Source of the DNA: CAMBDS01 sp964355675
GTDB lineage: Bacteria; Electryoneota; AABM5-125-24; Hatepunaeales; Hatepunaeaceae
Reading direction: 5' to 3'
DNA: 64,000 nucleotides
NCBI GenBank assembly: GCA_964355675.1
Contig: CAYHEC010000001.1
Coordinates: forward strand, 168,333-232,332
Below the pieces are notes generated by a model. That model had not been told where the DNA came from. It ran no database searches and worked only from the letters and a program-made list of their open reading frames with translations. Below are positions 18,122 through 28,000 of the stretch, piece by piece; positions within the stretch are counted from its first letter, which is position 1; every line of letters begins with the position of its first letter. The position numbers and the translations under genes were made by a program.

Positions 18122-19909
18122 TCAGACCGGCAATCGGACTTCAAACCTTGCCCCTCCACCTGGAGCATCCTTGGCTTCGATGCTTCCGTTATGTCCCAAA
18201 ACGATCTGCTTACACAACGCCAATCCGAGACCAAGCCCTGTCGCGCCGCTCTTCGGATCACGAGCCGAGCCGGAGAAAGGTTTGAAGAGACGGCTGCGCT
18301 GAGAAATGGGAATGCCCTCGCCGGAGTCATCTATAGTTAATATGGCTTCTTTGGCATCCGAAGTCAAGGAGATTGTGACGGAAGGCGCACCAAGAGTTCC
18401 ACTGTCAGCCCGCCGTGGCTGACAGTTTTCACTTTCTTTGCTGCCGACCTCGGCGGGGCGGCAGTGGTCTGCGGTAATGGGTCGGCAACGGAGCCTCGTA
18501 TGCCTCAACGCGTTATCTATCAGGTTATCGAGCATCACCGGTAGTAACGTTGCATCGTACCGTACGATAGGCGTCTCCGCCTGTCTCTCCGGCAAAACAA
18601 CTATGAGTTCAATCTTCAGATTATCGAAGGACGGCTTCCACGAATCAGCAACATCTTTCACCAATCCTGCCAGATCACCAACCTGCAGGTTGAACTCTAA
18701 ACGCCCTTTCTCAAGACTCAGCGCCGCGTTCTGCACCGCCCTGTCGAGACGGTCGCACTCTCTCGTAACGGCTTTCAGCATCCCCTTCTCCTCTTCGGGC
18801 GAGACAACCCTCCCTTCGGTAAGCGTCTCGGCGGCGAGCTTCAACCGGGCGACGGGGGTCTTGACGGCATGAGCGAGATGAGCAAGGGCGATTTGGTTGC
18901 GGACATGACGGCGGCGGACGAGGAAGAGTGAGGTCAGGAGTAACATAACGATAGCTAAAGCACCAATTGTAGCTACCTGAGTAATCCTTATGACAGCTTT
19001 TGAAGTAGTTATCATACCTGCAAGCACTTGAGGTTCCATCGCCCGGCTCTGTATTGATAATCCGAGATCGATTTTGTCGACTATCCAGCCGGTATGCCTC
19101 CAAGACGTGTGGTCGTTCATGAAGTCGTATTGTTTCACCGGTTCGCTTCGGTCTCCACGCCACCAAACCGTATCCGCTCCATCTAAAATACCAAATGCCG
19201 CCATATCCAAACCATATAAAGTGTCTTGTCTTCCGTACATATTGATTTCCAGATCGCGATTATATTGGTTCAGGTTCGTTCGCGCAAAATTCAATACGGC
19301 GGACATCGGGACGATTACAACTATGGCCTCTTCGGCTTTCAAGTGAGGAACAGGTTTCAGATCCCGGATGGCTATGACGTAATCTCCACCAAGATTCTTA
19401 AATCGAAAATGACGGATAGCCCACCATTCACGGTCGTGCGTGAGTTTGGGATCTGTGGCGGATCTGGAATAATCGATGAAAGCCGGGAGGTTCTGTAACG
19501 AATCAACAGGCAGGAAGTTTCGTGCAGAAAGGCCAGTATGATGGGCGAGGTCGAGCCAGACTACATCAAGTGCATCGGGGACGGACATTCCTGCTTCCAA
19601 ATCGGTAGCCGTCAACCGCACTGAATCCGCTTTGCTTGCGGCATGCACGAGAAAAATCGCATGGGGTTTGAAGTATTGGGTGAGAACATCGTTCATCACA
19701 TAATACCGGTTGATCGCCTCATCTGACTGCCGTGCAATGACTTGTCCTCGATATCCATCGTTCACAAAGTACGGAATTACTACGAAAGCGAAAAGCCCGA
19801 AGAACGCTATGATTCCCAGTATTGCCAGGACAATCAATCCTCTGATCACGAAGACGCTCCTGCTTTTCAGATCGGATATGGTTGGTACTATTTGCATGAC
19901 GGAATCCAT
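18122..19909 (-). CDS. membrane-bound sensor histidine kinase with palindrome-derived insert
   Basis: A 595-residue kinase. TM helix about 24-47, a periplasmic sensor region to about 305, TM about 310-332, then the phosphoacceptor region with His347 in LAHAVKTPVARL. N-box Asn462/Asn466 in LDNLIDNALRHT, G1 box DDSGEGIP (527-534) and G2 box GLGLGLALCKQ are intact. Between the N and G1 boxes there is a roughly 35-residue Cys/Arg-rich insert (about 473-509) that the family lacks. It is encoded by palindromic DNA at 18401-18464 and nearby. The frame is kept, so the kinase may still work, with an enlarged ATP-lid-side loop. Confidence 0.92.
   Translation of the reverse strand: MDSVMQIVPTISDLKSRSVFVIRGLIVLAILGIIAFFGLFAFVVIPYFVNDGYRGQVIARQSDEAINRYYVMNDVLTQYFKPHAIFLVHAASKADSVRLTATDLEAGMSVPDALDVVWLDLAHHTGLSARNFLPVDSLQNLPAFIDYSRSATDPKLTHDREWWAIRHFRFKNLGGDYVIAIRDLKPVPHLKAEEAIVVIVPMSAVLNFARTNLNQYNRDLEINMYGRQDTLYGLDMAAFGILDGADTVWWRGDRSEPVKQYDFMNDHTSWRHTGWIVDKIDLGLSIQSRAMEPQVLAGMITTSKAVIRITQVATIGALAIVMLLLTSLFLVRRRHVRNQIALAHLAHAVKTPVARLKLAAETLTEGRVVSPEEEKGMLKAVTRECDRLDRAVQNAALSLEKGRLEFNLQVGDLAGLVKDVADSWKPSFDNLKIELIVVLPERQAETPIVRYDATLLPVMLDNLIDNALRHTRLRCRPITADHCRPAEVGSKESENCQPRRADSGTLGAPSVTISLTSDAKEAILTIDDSGEGIPISQRSRLFKPFSGSARDPKSGATGLGLGLALCKQIVLGHNGSIEAKDAPGGGARFEVRLPV
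18401..18464. repeat. palindromic elements inside histidine kinase gene
   Basis: ACTGTCAGCC-N6-GGCTGACAGT (18401-18410/18417-18426) is a perfect 10-bp hairpin. CTGCCG-N12-CGGCAG (18441-18446/18459-18464) follows. Both lie in the DNA encoding the extra loop between the kinase N and G1 boxes, consistent with in-frame insertion of palindromic elements into an existing gene. Confidence 0.75.
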
Positions 19910-20070
19910 TTAATGACGTGTGAAACTCGTTTGTAACAAATCTAACGACGTTAATGCACCGAGTTGTCACGAACTTGTCACGAAGACAATATATTCACAA
20001 CGGATTAAACAGATTAACGGATTGGCTCTGGAAATCCGTTCAATCCGTTCTATCCGTTGTCCTGCTCCCC

Positions 20071-20107
20071 AAAAATAACGAGCCCGCACAGATACTGCAC
20101 GGGCTCG
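20071..20107 (-). terminator. strong rho-independent terminator
   Basis: On the minus strand CGAGCCCGTGCAG-N3-CTGTGCGGGCTCG forms a long stem with few mismatches, followed by TTATTTTT. It lies 31 bp after the stop of the secreted regulatory-like-domain protein. The rest of 19910-20137 shows only short direct repeats of an AATCCGTT-type motif. Confidence 0.85.
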
Positions 20108-20137
20108 AAATTTATATGCTTGCTGAAAGAGAAACGG

Positions 20138-20506
20138 TCAGTCTCTTACGTTGCCACCGTCGCGTCGTCCGGGAAGCACCAGTTGGACGCGCTCCACTCC
20201 GTTCGCACGAAGTGAGACTTCTGCCCGAACTGAGGCTGTCCGGGTCTGTGCGCGGACGATGTAATGTCCGCCAGGGATCCCTTCGAAAATGTACCGGCCG
20301 CCTCTGCCACTCACGATGCGAGCGGCGTAAGCACGCTGCCCACGAGGAACATCGATCTGTTGAATGGTTACGAGCGCTCCGAGTACAGGATTCCCATTGG
20401 CGTCAAGCACCGCTCCACCCACGGTGGCTGCTTGCGCAGAATTTGCCGTTATCCCCATCAGGGCGAGGACAATTAGAATGGATGCTACTGATATTTTGAA
20501 TTTCAA
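20138..20506 (-). CDS. secreted carboxypeptidase-regulatory-like domain protein
   Basis: A 122-residue protein with a signal peptide (FKISVASILIVLALM..., probable cleavage after AQA) and a single Ig-like carboxypeptidase regulatory domain: GGAVLDANGNPVLGALVTI, then GRYIFEGIPGGHYIVRAQ. Such domains are structural or adhesive modules. The TTG at 20506 follows AAGGAGG by six bases and is clearly the start; the ATG at 20542 would add a basic tail before the signal peptide. A terminator follows and no partner gene is evident. Confidence 0.8.
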   Translation of the reverse strand: MKFKISVASILIVLALMGITANSAQAATVGGAVLDANGNPVLGALVTIQQIDVPRGQRAYAARIVSGRGGRYIFEGIPGGHYIVRAQTRTASVRAEVSLRANGVERVQLVLPGRRDGGNVRD

Positions 20507-20651
20507 CCAGTTCCTCCTTTGTTTATGGACGATGTAACACATCTCTTTGTTTACAAGATATAGTGTCGATTCACGGAAGTCAAGTGTTCATCGAAAAATT
20601 ATTCGATGCAAGCTGTGGATCCTCTATAGTTGGTAGCCTGACATTCCCGCT

Positions 20652-20671
20652 GTCACCTCTTCATAGGTGAC
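20652..20671. repeat. stem-loop GTCACCT/AGGTGAC
   Basis: A perfect 7-bp stem with a 6-base loop, 36 bp after the stop of the dihydroorotate-dehydrogenase-like gene. No T-run follows on the minus strand, so it is listed as a palindrome and not called a terminator. Confidence 0.5.
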
Positions 20672-20706
20672 GACGGAGATTTCTCCACTTTTATTTTGAG
20701 ACAATT

Positions 20707-21699
20707 TCAATGAAAACTCTGGAGTTCCTTCAAATAGAGGGCCCGTTCAAACGCCGCCGGATCCGCAACTGACTTCTGACTCATCGAACCCTTCATTTGT
20801 TCGACCGATTCATACTCGTGAATCGTCATCCAATCCTGAATTTCGCTCAAGATTCGAGTCACCGCGGAAGGTCCATCCTTCAGTATCGCACTGCAAACAT
20901 AAACCACATCAGCCCCTGCCATGGTAAGCTTTATTGCATCGACGCCGGTATGGACGCCGCCGGTTGCCGCCATAGAAACATTCCCCAGCCGTCCGTACAA
21001 AATCGCGATAAATCGCAGAGAAAGACGTATCGCCGAAGAATGGCTAAGTATAATGTGAGGCTTGACCTTCAACTCGTCGATGTCGAAATCCGGCTGGTAA
21101 AATCGGTTGAACAGGACCAGTCCATTAGCTCCGGCATCGACAAACTGCTTCGCCATGTTGGGAAGCGATGTAAAGAAAGGACTCATCTTAACGGTAATTG
21201 GGATTTTGATATGCGAGCGAACGTCTTTCAAGGTTTCGAGATATGCCGCTTCAAGGATCCGGCTGTCGGCCAATGGGTCGGTAGCAACGTAGTAGAGATT
21301 CAATTCTACAGCATCGGCTCCGGCGTCTTCCATCAGCAAGGCATAATTTGTCCATCCGCCAGTTGAGACTCCGTTAAGACTGCCAATGACCGGGATCGAG
21401 ACCGCCTTCTTGACTTTGGCGATATGCTCAATATAGTCATCGGTTCCATGCCGATACTCAGACGGTTCGGGAAAATAGGAGAGAGCCTCGGCAAACGACT
21501 CCGTACCTTGCATAGTGTGATAATGAAGCTGGAGCGCTTCGTTGGTGATCTGTTCTTCGAAGAGCGAGTGGAGCACCACTGCGGCGGCTCCGGCGTCTTC
21601 CATTCGTTTGATATTGCCGAGGTCAGTCATCAGCGGTGACGACGAAGGGACGACGGGATTCTTGAGCTCTAAGCCCAAGTAGTTGGTAGATAAGTTCAA
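20707..21699 (-). CDS. dihydroorotate dehydrogenase-like flavoprotein
   Basis: A 330-residue FMN-binding TIM barrel of the DHOD/PreA-like superfamily. N-terminal LGLELKNPVVPSSSPLM matches class 1 members. VKMSPFFTSLP gives the conserved Lys on strand 5, and TGGVHTGVDAIKLTMAGADVVYVCSAIL is the C-terminal FMN phosphate site. The catalytic-loop region after the NLYYV segment differs from true pyrimidine-pathway PyrD. Proteins of this subgroup are often encoded near pyruvate:ferredoxin oxidoreductase, and nifJ lies 3.4 kb upstream here. The physiological substrate is not assigned. Confidence 0.87.
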   Translation of the reverse strand: MNLSTNYLGLELKNPVVPSSSPLMTDLGNIKRMEDAGAAAVVLHSLFEEQITNEALQLHYHTMQGTESFAEALSYFPEPSEYRHGTDDYIEHIAKVKKAVSIPVIGSLNGVSTGGWTNYALLMEDAGADAVELNLYYVATDPLADSRILEAAYLETLKDVRSHIKIPITVKMSPFFTSLPNMAKQFVDAGANGLVLFNRFYQPDFDIDELKVKPHIILSHSSAIRLSLRFIAILYGRLGNVSMAATGGVHTGVDAIKLTMAGADVVYVCSAILKDGPSAVTRILSEIQDWMTIHEYESVEQMKGSMSQKSVADPAAFERALYLKELQSFH

Positions 21700-21780
21700 T
21701 TCAGTGACTCCTCATTCCGACGAAAGCCGGAAATTAATGTAATTTTAATTAGAAAGTTGAAAGTTCACTTTGGGCTCTTG

Positions 21781-21852
21781 GAGGGCGGGTTTAAACCCGC
21801 CCTCGTTTAAAGTTCTTTTTGGCTCTTTGAGGGCGGGTTTAAACCCACCCTC
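21781..21852. repeat. two tandem GAGGGCGGG...CCCGCCCTC palindromes
   Basis: A perfect 24-nt palindrome (21781-21804, core GTTTAAAC) is repeated 48 bp downstream (21829-21852) with one mismatch. Each copy is preceded by a related GGCTCTT-type leader. They occupy the gap between the dihydroorotate-dehydrogenase-like gene and the lipoprotein gene. Confidence 0.85.
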
Positions 21853-21885
21853 CAAGAAAACTTCTATTTGACCAGAACGGTCGGC

Positions 21886-22467
21886 TTAACGTCCGGTCTT
21901 CCGGAAGTTTTCCACTGCGGCGGCTCGGCGCTCTCTGGCACGAAGAGCGTTCAACCCTGCCAACTGCATCATTCGGTCATAATTTGCTTCAGATGCTTGC
22001 ACCAGATCAGGAAATAATGCTTCATCACTCAACAGAAGGAATTTCGCTTGCTCAACCGGCAGATAAAGGTGATAATCTCCAAGCTCAACGGCTCTTTCGA
22101 GATACTTCTTGGTGTTGATCGTATCATCAAGCATTGCATAACCGACTGCCAAACCGTAGAGAGCGGCCGAGTTCGCGTCGTAGTTTGGCGTCTCTTTCAT
22201 GATTTTGATTAATCCCTTGGGTCGGTTGGCGCTCCGGAACAACACCGCCATCATCTCGGTGGCTAACGAATCACGTTGTATAGCCGGACAATATCCGTTG
22301 GCGATCAAAGAATCGGCCCGTAACATCGCTCCCATCGCAAGCTCGTTGTCACTTAGCTCGCCGCTACACGCTTGCAATAAACAAATGGCGGCGCAAACAG
22401 CCACAATAAGTAATATGGAAGTTTGACGGCTATCCATTTCGTTTTCAGCGACACTTAAAATTGCCAT
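21886..22467 (-). CDS. lipoprotein with TPR-like helices
   Basis: Function unknown. A hydrophobic segment ending in LLQAC gives a lipoprotein signal with the acylated Cys at residue 34. The mature part is alpha-helical. The segment AALYGLAVGYAMLDDTINTKKYLERAVELGDY resembles tetratricopeptide/Sel1-type repeats, suggesting a periplasm-facing scaffold. The ATG at 22467 has AAGGAAG upstream; the ATG at 22437 would give a more typical signal length but lacks a Shine-Dalgarno. It lies downstream of the secreted protein gene at 22.5-24.3 kb. Confidence 0.72.
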   Translation of the reverse strand: MAILSVAENEMDSRQTSILLIVAVCAAICLLQACSGELSDNELAMGAMLRADSLIANGYCPAIQRDSLATEMMAVLFRSANRPKGLIKIMKETPNYDANSAALYGLAVGYAMLDDTINTKKYLERAVELGDYHLYLPVEQAKFLLLSDEALFPDLVQASEANYDRMMQLAGLNALRARERRAAAVENFRKTGR

Positions 22468-22500
22468 CTCTTCTTCCTTCGTTTCTTCGTATTCTGTTCG

Positions 22501-22526
22501 GTGAGGCGGACAGCTGTCCGCCTCAC
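22501..22526. repeat. perfect 26-nt palindrome, GTGAGGCGGA arms
   Basis: GTGAGGCGGACAG meets its exact reverse complement at the centre AGCT. It ends six bases before the stop of the 22.5-24.3 kb gene, in the position a terminator would occupy, but no T-run follows on the minus strand. Confidence 0.88.
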
Positions 22527-22532
22527 CGCCAT

Positions 22533-24320
22533 TTACTTAACCAGCACAATCGGCTTCACGTCCTGCATCCCCCTCGCGTCGGTCAGCCGCACAAAATAAT
22601 TCCCCGCCGGTAGGGTGGACAGTTGTCCGCCCGCCGCATTCCAAACCACCCGCCTCTCCCCTGCTGGAAGAAAGCCTTCTGAGATAACTCCCAACCGTCT
22701 CCCGCTCGGATCAACCAGATCGAGGGCGTAGATACCGGGGCTTGCCGTGCGAAAACCGAGGGAGACACTGCTGTTAAACGGGTTCGGAAATATTGAAATG
22801 GATGTAAAATATGGTATTAGTGCTTCTCTACTCGTAGATTCATTAGTGATCCAGTTCAAAACAAATCTTGAATTGCTTTCGATTGTATCACCGGCTGATA
22901 TTGCTTGAACCCACCAACAAAATTCGCGTATATCATTGTTAATGGCGAAAATCGAATCAAGTGATATAATAATTCTTGTCTCGTTAGTTAAAATTACAGT
23001 GGAATCCTCTTCTGTTGTTAGCCATAAAAGATATGATACATCTTCCCCTCTATTTCTATCGATTGAAGCTTCCCAGCTAAAAAGAACTTCTGGATCACTT
23101 ACCTCGTTTCCATTCCTCGGTGTTCGAAGCTCAAAATGGCTTGGCGGTTCAGGGTTCAGTTCGCCGAGTCTCAGTAACCAAAAATCAGAATCCCCTGCAC
23201 CGAAAGATCGTGAACTTCCGACAAGAGTAAATTCTTCGGGCGCAATTCTGTCCTGACTTTCAACTTGAATTGCATCTGAACAAAATTCCGAACCTCCTCC
23301 TCCATAAGTAGAACTCCAAACTTCCCCCCCGCGCTCGTTAGTTCGAATAAACCAAAATTGACTCCCATTACCGAAAGAAGATGTTGAACCACATAAATAG
23401 TATCCACCATCACGCATCTGAAATGCTCGCCTGCCATTATCTGAACGATCACCACCATAACTATGTGACCAGATCTGGCGCCCATTAGAATCAATTTTTA
23501 CGAGGACTGCATTATTTACTAAAAGCTCCTCCTCACAACTTCCGAAAAGTGCAAAACCGTTATCGCTGGTCTGAATAACGTCAACACAGGCATCCTCTCC
23601 GTCTGAATTGTAAAGATAAGACCAAAGGCTGTCTCCTTCATTGTCAACCCTGACAATCCAATAATCCTGCCAATCGGCATTGAAATTGTATGTCCATCCC
23701 CCAAGAATAAATCCACCATCTCTGGTTCGAGCAACAGACAATGCAATATCTGATGTTCGTCCACCGTAACTTCTATTGTGAAGGATTCGACCGTTTTGGT
23801 CCAAAATAAGCAGCCACATATCAGGACCTATTCCCCAACGGATATAACCAGCGAGCACAATATTGCCGTTAGGCATTATTGATGATGAAGAACAAACATC
23901 GTCATACTCGGTCCCGAATCGTTTAGTCCATAGAGTATCACCTTCCTTGTCGGAGCGCACAATCCATAAATCTTTATCACCTTCGCCAAAAGATTTCGAG
24001 TAGCCTGCAAGGACAAATCCACTATCGGCAGTTTGTGACAGAGCATAGCATTGATCGTCATTTTCTCCACCATATGTTCGTGACCATAAGCTATCACCAT
24101 TAATATCGGTTCTGACTAGCCAAAAATCGGTGTCACCCTCTCCAAATGAACTTGTAACACCGGCGAGGGCAAACCCACCATCAAAGGTTTGAACCATGGC
24201 ATAACAGGCATCATACTGCTCACCACCATAAGTCCTCGACCACAACGAATCCGGCTGCGCCTGCACCGCCCCGGCCAGCCAGAGCCCAACCACGATTGAA
24301 GAAATTATTGCTTTTAACAT
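22533..24320 (-). CDS. secreted beta-propeller-like protein with T9SS-like sorting domain
   Basis: A 595-residue exported protein. After the signal peptide (LKAIISSIVVGLWLAGAVQA), about eight repeats of WSRTYGG / DGGFxLAGxTxSFGxGDxDFWLVRxD type fill residues 25-390, as in delta-60 or propeller-like repeats. A fibronectin-like segment follows (PRNGNEVSDPEVLFSW). The last about 80 residues form a type A-like sorting domain starting IFPNPFNSSVSLGF and ending PIVLVK. A GGAGG Shine-Dalgarno lies seven bases before the ATG at 24320, deciding the start over 24365. A palindrome-encoded GGQLSTL insert interrupts the sorting domain before LPAGNYFVRL. Confidence 0.88.
   Translation of the reverse strand: MLKAIISSIVVGLWLAGAVQAQPDSLWSRTYGGEQYDACYAMVQTFDGGFALAGVTSSFGEGDTDFWLVRTDINGDSLWSRTYGGENDDQCYALSQTADSGFVLAGYSKSFGEGDKDLWIVRSDKEGDTLWTKRFGTEYDDVCSSSSIMPNGNIVLAGYIRWGIGPDMWLLILDQNGRILHNRSYGGRTSDIALSVARTRDGGFILGGWTYNFNADWQDYWIVRVDNEGDSLWSYLYNSDGEDACVDVIQTSDNGFALFGSCEEELLVNNAVLVKIDSNGRQIWSHSYGGDRSDNGRRAFQMRDGGYYLCGSTSSFGNGSQFWFIRTNERGGEVWSSTYGGGGSEFCSDAIQVESQDRIAPEEFTLVGSSRSFGAGDSDFWLLRLGELNPEPPSHFELRTPRNGNEVSDPEVLFSWEASIDRNRGEDVSYLLWLTTEEDSTVILTNETRIIISLDSIFAINNDIREFCWWVQAISAGDTIESNSRFVLNWITNESTSREALIPYFTSISIFPNPFNSSVSLGFRTASPGIYALDLVDPSGRRLGVISEGFLPAGERRVVWNAAGGQLSTLPAGNYFVRLTDARGMQDVKPIVLVK
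22613..22632. repeat. palindrome inside sorting-domain coding sequence
   Basis: GGGTGGACAGTTGTCCGCCC reads as a palindrome with one mismatched pair. It encodes the GGQLST residues that lengthen the loop between the WNAAG and LPAGNYF strands of the T9SS-like domain, a loop that is about five residues shorter in the four other sorting domains here. Confidence 0.75.
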
Positions 24321-24349
24321 TTCCATTCCTCCTTTTGGTTTGGTGGTGG

Positions 24350-24381
24350 CGTAGGTGCAGGACATGCCGTGCCCCTACGCC
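24350..24381. repeat. imperfect palindrome GCGTAGGTGC...GTGCCCCTACGC
   Basis: A 32-nt inverted repeat with a CATG core and three mismatched pairs, filling the gap between the VapC-like stop codon and the start of the secreted protein gene. It has the same GTAGG/CCTAC outer arms as the elements at 25.05, 30.96, 54.91 and 55.61 kb. Confidence 0.7.
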
Positions 24382-24782
24382 TAATTTTCGACTCGTAGAA
24401 ATCCTGCTTCTCTCAACAATGCCTTATCGAGCGTAGCAAGAGCCTTGCACCCGGCTATCTTGCATTTTGCTTCGATAAGGTAATCGGCAAAATCGCCGCG
24501 GCCGATTCGATATGCGTGTATCACTGGTTCGATTTCATCTTCCGATTCAAATAAAAAGTCGGTCGCATCCAGAAGAGACATCAAAACTCTAAGGATATCC
24601 GGTTTACGGTATTTGTAGCCAGTTCGAATTGTCCAGATAAACTCGCTCAGGACAACATCGGTAATGAACATAATCTCACCATCATCTCTAAGCTTGCAAA
24701 TGAAATCGCTTACAAGCTTATATTGCACTGCATCGTCCTGCACAATGAATCGCAACAGGATATTTGTGTCCAGACCGATCAC
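24381..24782 (-). CDS. vapC: PIN-domain ribonuclease toxin (VapC-like)
   Basis: A 133-residue PIN domain. The acidic quartet that binds Mg2+ is visible: Asp5 (GLDTNILLR), Glu47 (LSEFIW), Asp100 (GDFADYLI) and Asp119 (TLDKAL). VapC toxins cleave tRNA or rRNA. Its ATG overlaps the upstream antitoxin stop as ATGA, the usual vapBC coupling. A palindromic element abuts its stop codon. Confidence 0.88.
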   Translation of the reverse strand: MIGLDTNILLRFIVQDDAVQYKLVSDFICKLRDDGEIMFITDVVLSEFIWTIRTGYKYRKPDILRVLMSLLDATDFLFESEDEIEPVIHAYRIGRGDFADYLIEAKCKIAGCKALATLDKALLREAGFLRVEN

Positions 24783-25018
24783 TTTTTAAGTCCTTGTTGG
24801 GCAATAACCTCATTGATGTCTTCTAATGTCAAATGGATTCCATTCCCATCGAGTATTCCCGCGAGTTCCATCACGTCTCTACCGATTTTCAACCGAAGCG
24901 AACCGTCAGGGTGCTCGATGATCCGCATTTTTTGTCCGGCTTTGATCGCCTTCTTTTCGATGAAGTCATCAGGCAGCTTAACTTTACCGGCTTTGTCGAT
25001 TGTTGTTGTCCAAGTCAT
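24779..25018 (-). CDS. vapB: AbrB/MazE-type antitoxin (VapB-like)
   Basis: A 79-residue protein with a swapped-hairpin AbrB-like N-terminus (MTWTTTIDKAGKVKLPDDF) and a short acidic C-terminal tail that would bind the toxin. The ATG at 25018 has AAAGGA eight bases upstream; the long frame from 25183 runs into nifJ and is spurious. It pairs with the PIN gene and probably represses its own promoter in the 76-bp gap after nifJ, which also holds a 28-nt palindrome. Confidence 0.85.
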   Translation of the reverse strand: MTWTTTIDKAGKVKLPDDFIEKKAIKAGQKMRIIEHPDGSLRLKIGRDVMELAGILDGNGIHLTLEDINEVIAQQGLKK

Positions 25019-25053
25019 TATAATTCCTTTCTCTTTTTCTCGGTTTTGGGAAT

Positions 25054-25081
25054 AGTAGGGCGGATTGCAATCCGCCCTACT
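25054..25081. repeat. perfect 28-nt palindrome, AGTAGGGCGGATT arms
   Basis: The arm AGTAGGGCGGATTG is followed by its exact reverse complement with a TGCA centre. It lies 13 bp after the nifJ stop and upstream of the VapB-like gene, so it could act in mRNA 3'-end protection or attenuation as well as being a mobile element. Confidence 0.9.
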
Positions 25082-25094
25082 TCTTTCCCACTTT

Positions 25095-28000
25095 CTAACT
25101 TTCCGACTTTTCCCCGTAATGCATCCCCGCCAACTGCTCGTAGAAACACCAGCGAGCCTTGGCATTTTCTTGAGCCTCAGCAAGCAGTTCCTTTGCTCGT
25201 TCAGGTTTGAACCGAGTCAGCATTCGGAAGCGCGTCTCCGTCATCGTGTAGTCCTCAACCGGGATCGAAGGCGGTTTACTGTCGAGAATTAGCGGGTTCT
25301 TTCCTTCCTTGGTGAGATCGGGATTGTAACGATAGAGAGGCCACATCCCCGATTTGACCGCAAGCTCCTGCTGAGTCATCCCCTTCGCCATGTCGATACC
25401 ATGCGCAATGCAGTGGCTGTAGGCGATAATCAGCGAAGGCCCGTTGAAGCGCTCGGCTTCGAGTATCGCCCTGACTGTCTGCCCATCGTTAGCCCCCATC
25501 GCAATCTGTGCAACATAAACATGTCCGTAGGCTATCGCCATCAAGCCGAGATCCTTGCGCGGAATACCTTTTCCTGACGCGGCAAACTTGGCAACCGCGC
25601 CAAGGGGGGTTGCCTTTGAGCATTGCCCGCCAGTGTTCGAGTAAACCCCGGTGTCGAGCACGAGAAGATTGACGTTTCGTCCCGATGCCAAAACATGGTC
25701 GAGACCGCCGTAGCCGATGTCGTAAGCCCAGCCGTCGCCTCCCATCCCCCAAATTGACTTTTTGACCAACGCGTCGGCAACTTCAAACAGGTGTTTCGCT
25801 TCCGATTTATTGATTGTAAGAAGTTTCTTCTTCAACAACTCCACGTGCTCACGTTGATCGTAAATACCGGCTTCATCGATCTGCGAGTTGGTTTTGATCA
25901 CATCGACCAGTTCTCCGCCGATGTCGTCGCGTAAACGATCCAACAACTCGACGGCATACTCGTGGTGTTTGTCGAGGGTGAGCCGGAAACCAAGCGTGAA
26001 CTCAGCCGCGTCCTCAAAGAGTGAGTTGTTCCAAGTTGGACCGCGACCATCTTTGTTCTTCGTCCAGGGAGTGGTGGGCAAATTGCCGCCGTAGATCGAC
26101 GAACAGCCGGTGGCGTTGCCGATGATCGCGCGGTCACCGAAGAGCTGACTGACGAGCTTGACGTAGGGCGTTTCACCGCAACCGGAACAAGCTCCAGAGT
26201 ACTCGAAGAGCGGTTGGAGAAACTGCGAACCCTTGACCGAGTTGACTTTAACAAGGCGGCGATCGATTTCGGGCAAGTCGAGGAAGAAGGAATAATTTTC
26301 GCGTTCGGTCTCGCGGATCGGTGGCTGGGGAGCCATATTGATGGCTTTGATTTTCGCCTCGGTCTTGGAGTGAACCGGACAAAATTCGACACAGAGCCCG
26401 CAACCCGTGCAGTCTTCCGGGGCGACCTGGACGGTGTATTTCAACCCTTTGAAATCCATAGCTTTGTAATCAGCAGACTTATACGTTGCCGGAGCGCCGG
26501 TCAGAAGCGCAGGATCATATACCTTTTGCCTTATCGCCGCGTGCGGGCAGGCGATCACACACTTACCGCACTGGGTGCATAGGTCTTCCAGCCAGACAGG
26601 AATCTCCATCGCGATATTCCGCTTCTCAAACGCGGCCGTTCCGGTCGGGAATGTTCCGTCGATAGGAAACGCGCTTACCGGAAGCGAATCCCCTTTGTTC
26701 ATGATAATTGCCCCAAGCACATTTTTCACGAAGTCGGGTGCATCGGTCGTAACCGGCGGAGGCACTTCAAAACCATTGATACTTGTCGGAATCTTAACCG
26801 GATGCAAATTGTCAAGCGTCTTATCTACTGCGTGGAAGTTCATCTCGACAATCTTGTCACCCTTGGCTCCATAGGTCTTCTTGATCGACTTTTTAATTTG
26901 GGCGATAGCCTCATCACGCGGAAGAATCCCTGAAATCGCAAAGAAGCATGTTTGCATAATCGTATTGACTCGCTCGCCCATACCGGTTTCGCTGGCGACC
27001 TTGTAAGCGTCGATGACGTAAAGTTTGATCTGCTTATCGACGATCTGTTGTTGCATTCGGCGCGGCAGGGTATTCCATACTTTGTCGGGCGGCACATAGG
27101 AGTTGAGTAGGAATGTCGCTCCCTTGACAGCCTCGGCAAGCATATCGTACTTCTCAAGGAAAACCGTTTGTGAACAGGCAATGAAGTTCGCTTTATTGAC
27201 CAGGTAGCTCGACTTAATCGGTTTCGGGCCAAAGCGGAGATGCGAGACGGTTATCGTGCCGGATTTCTTGGAGTCATAGACGAAGTAGCCTTGGGCGTAA
27301 TTGTCGGTCTCGCCGCCGATGATCTTGATCGAGTTCTTGTTTGCACCGACTGTTCCATCAGCTCCGAGACCGTAAAACAGCCCCCGGAAGACGTTGTCTG
27401 GTTCGACTGAGAATTCATGATCGTATGTCAGACTGGTGTGGGTAACGTCGTCGTTGATGCCGATGGTGAAGCGCCGTTTTTGTTCTTTTTTACTAAGCTC
27501 TTCGTAGATCGCTTTGACCATTGCCGGAGTGAATTCCTTCGACGAAAGTCCGTAGCGTCCGCCAATGAGACGGGGCATGGCCTTGAAAGGAGCAACGCCA
27601 TCAGCAAAAGCCTCGGCAATGGCGGTGACGACATCCTTGTAGAGCGGTTCGCCTTCAGCGCCCGGTTCCTTGGTTCGGTCGAGGACGGCTATAGCTTTGA
27701 CGGTAGCTGGGAGGGCTTCGATGAAGTGCTTGACCGAGAACGGTCTGAAGAGGCGGACTTTAACGAGGCCGATCTTTTCGTCCTTGGCATTCGCCCATTC
27801 GACGTATTCTTCGGCGGCTTCGGCGCCGGATCCCATCATGACGATGACTTTTTCAGCTTTGGGATCGCCAACATAATCAAAGAGATGGTACTGTCGTCCG
27901 GTGATTTTAGCAAACTTGTCCATGGCATCCTGAACCTTCTGAGGCGTGACGTCGTAGAAGGAATTCATCGCCTCACGAGCCTGAAAGAAGACATCCGGAT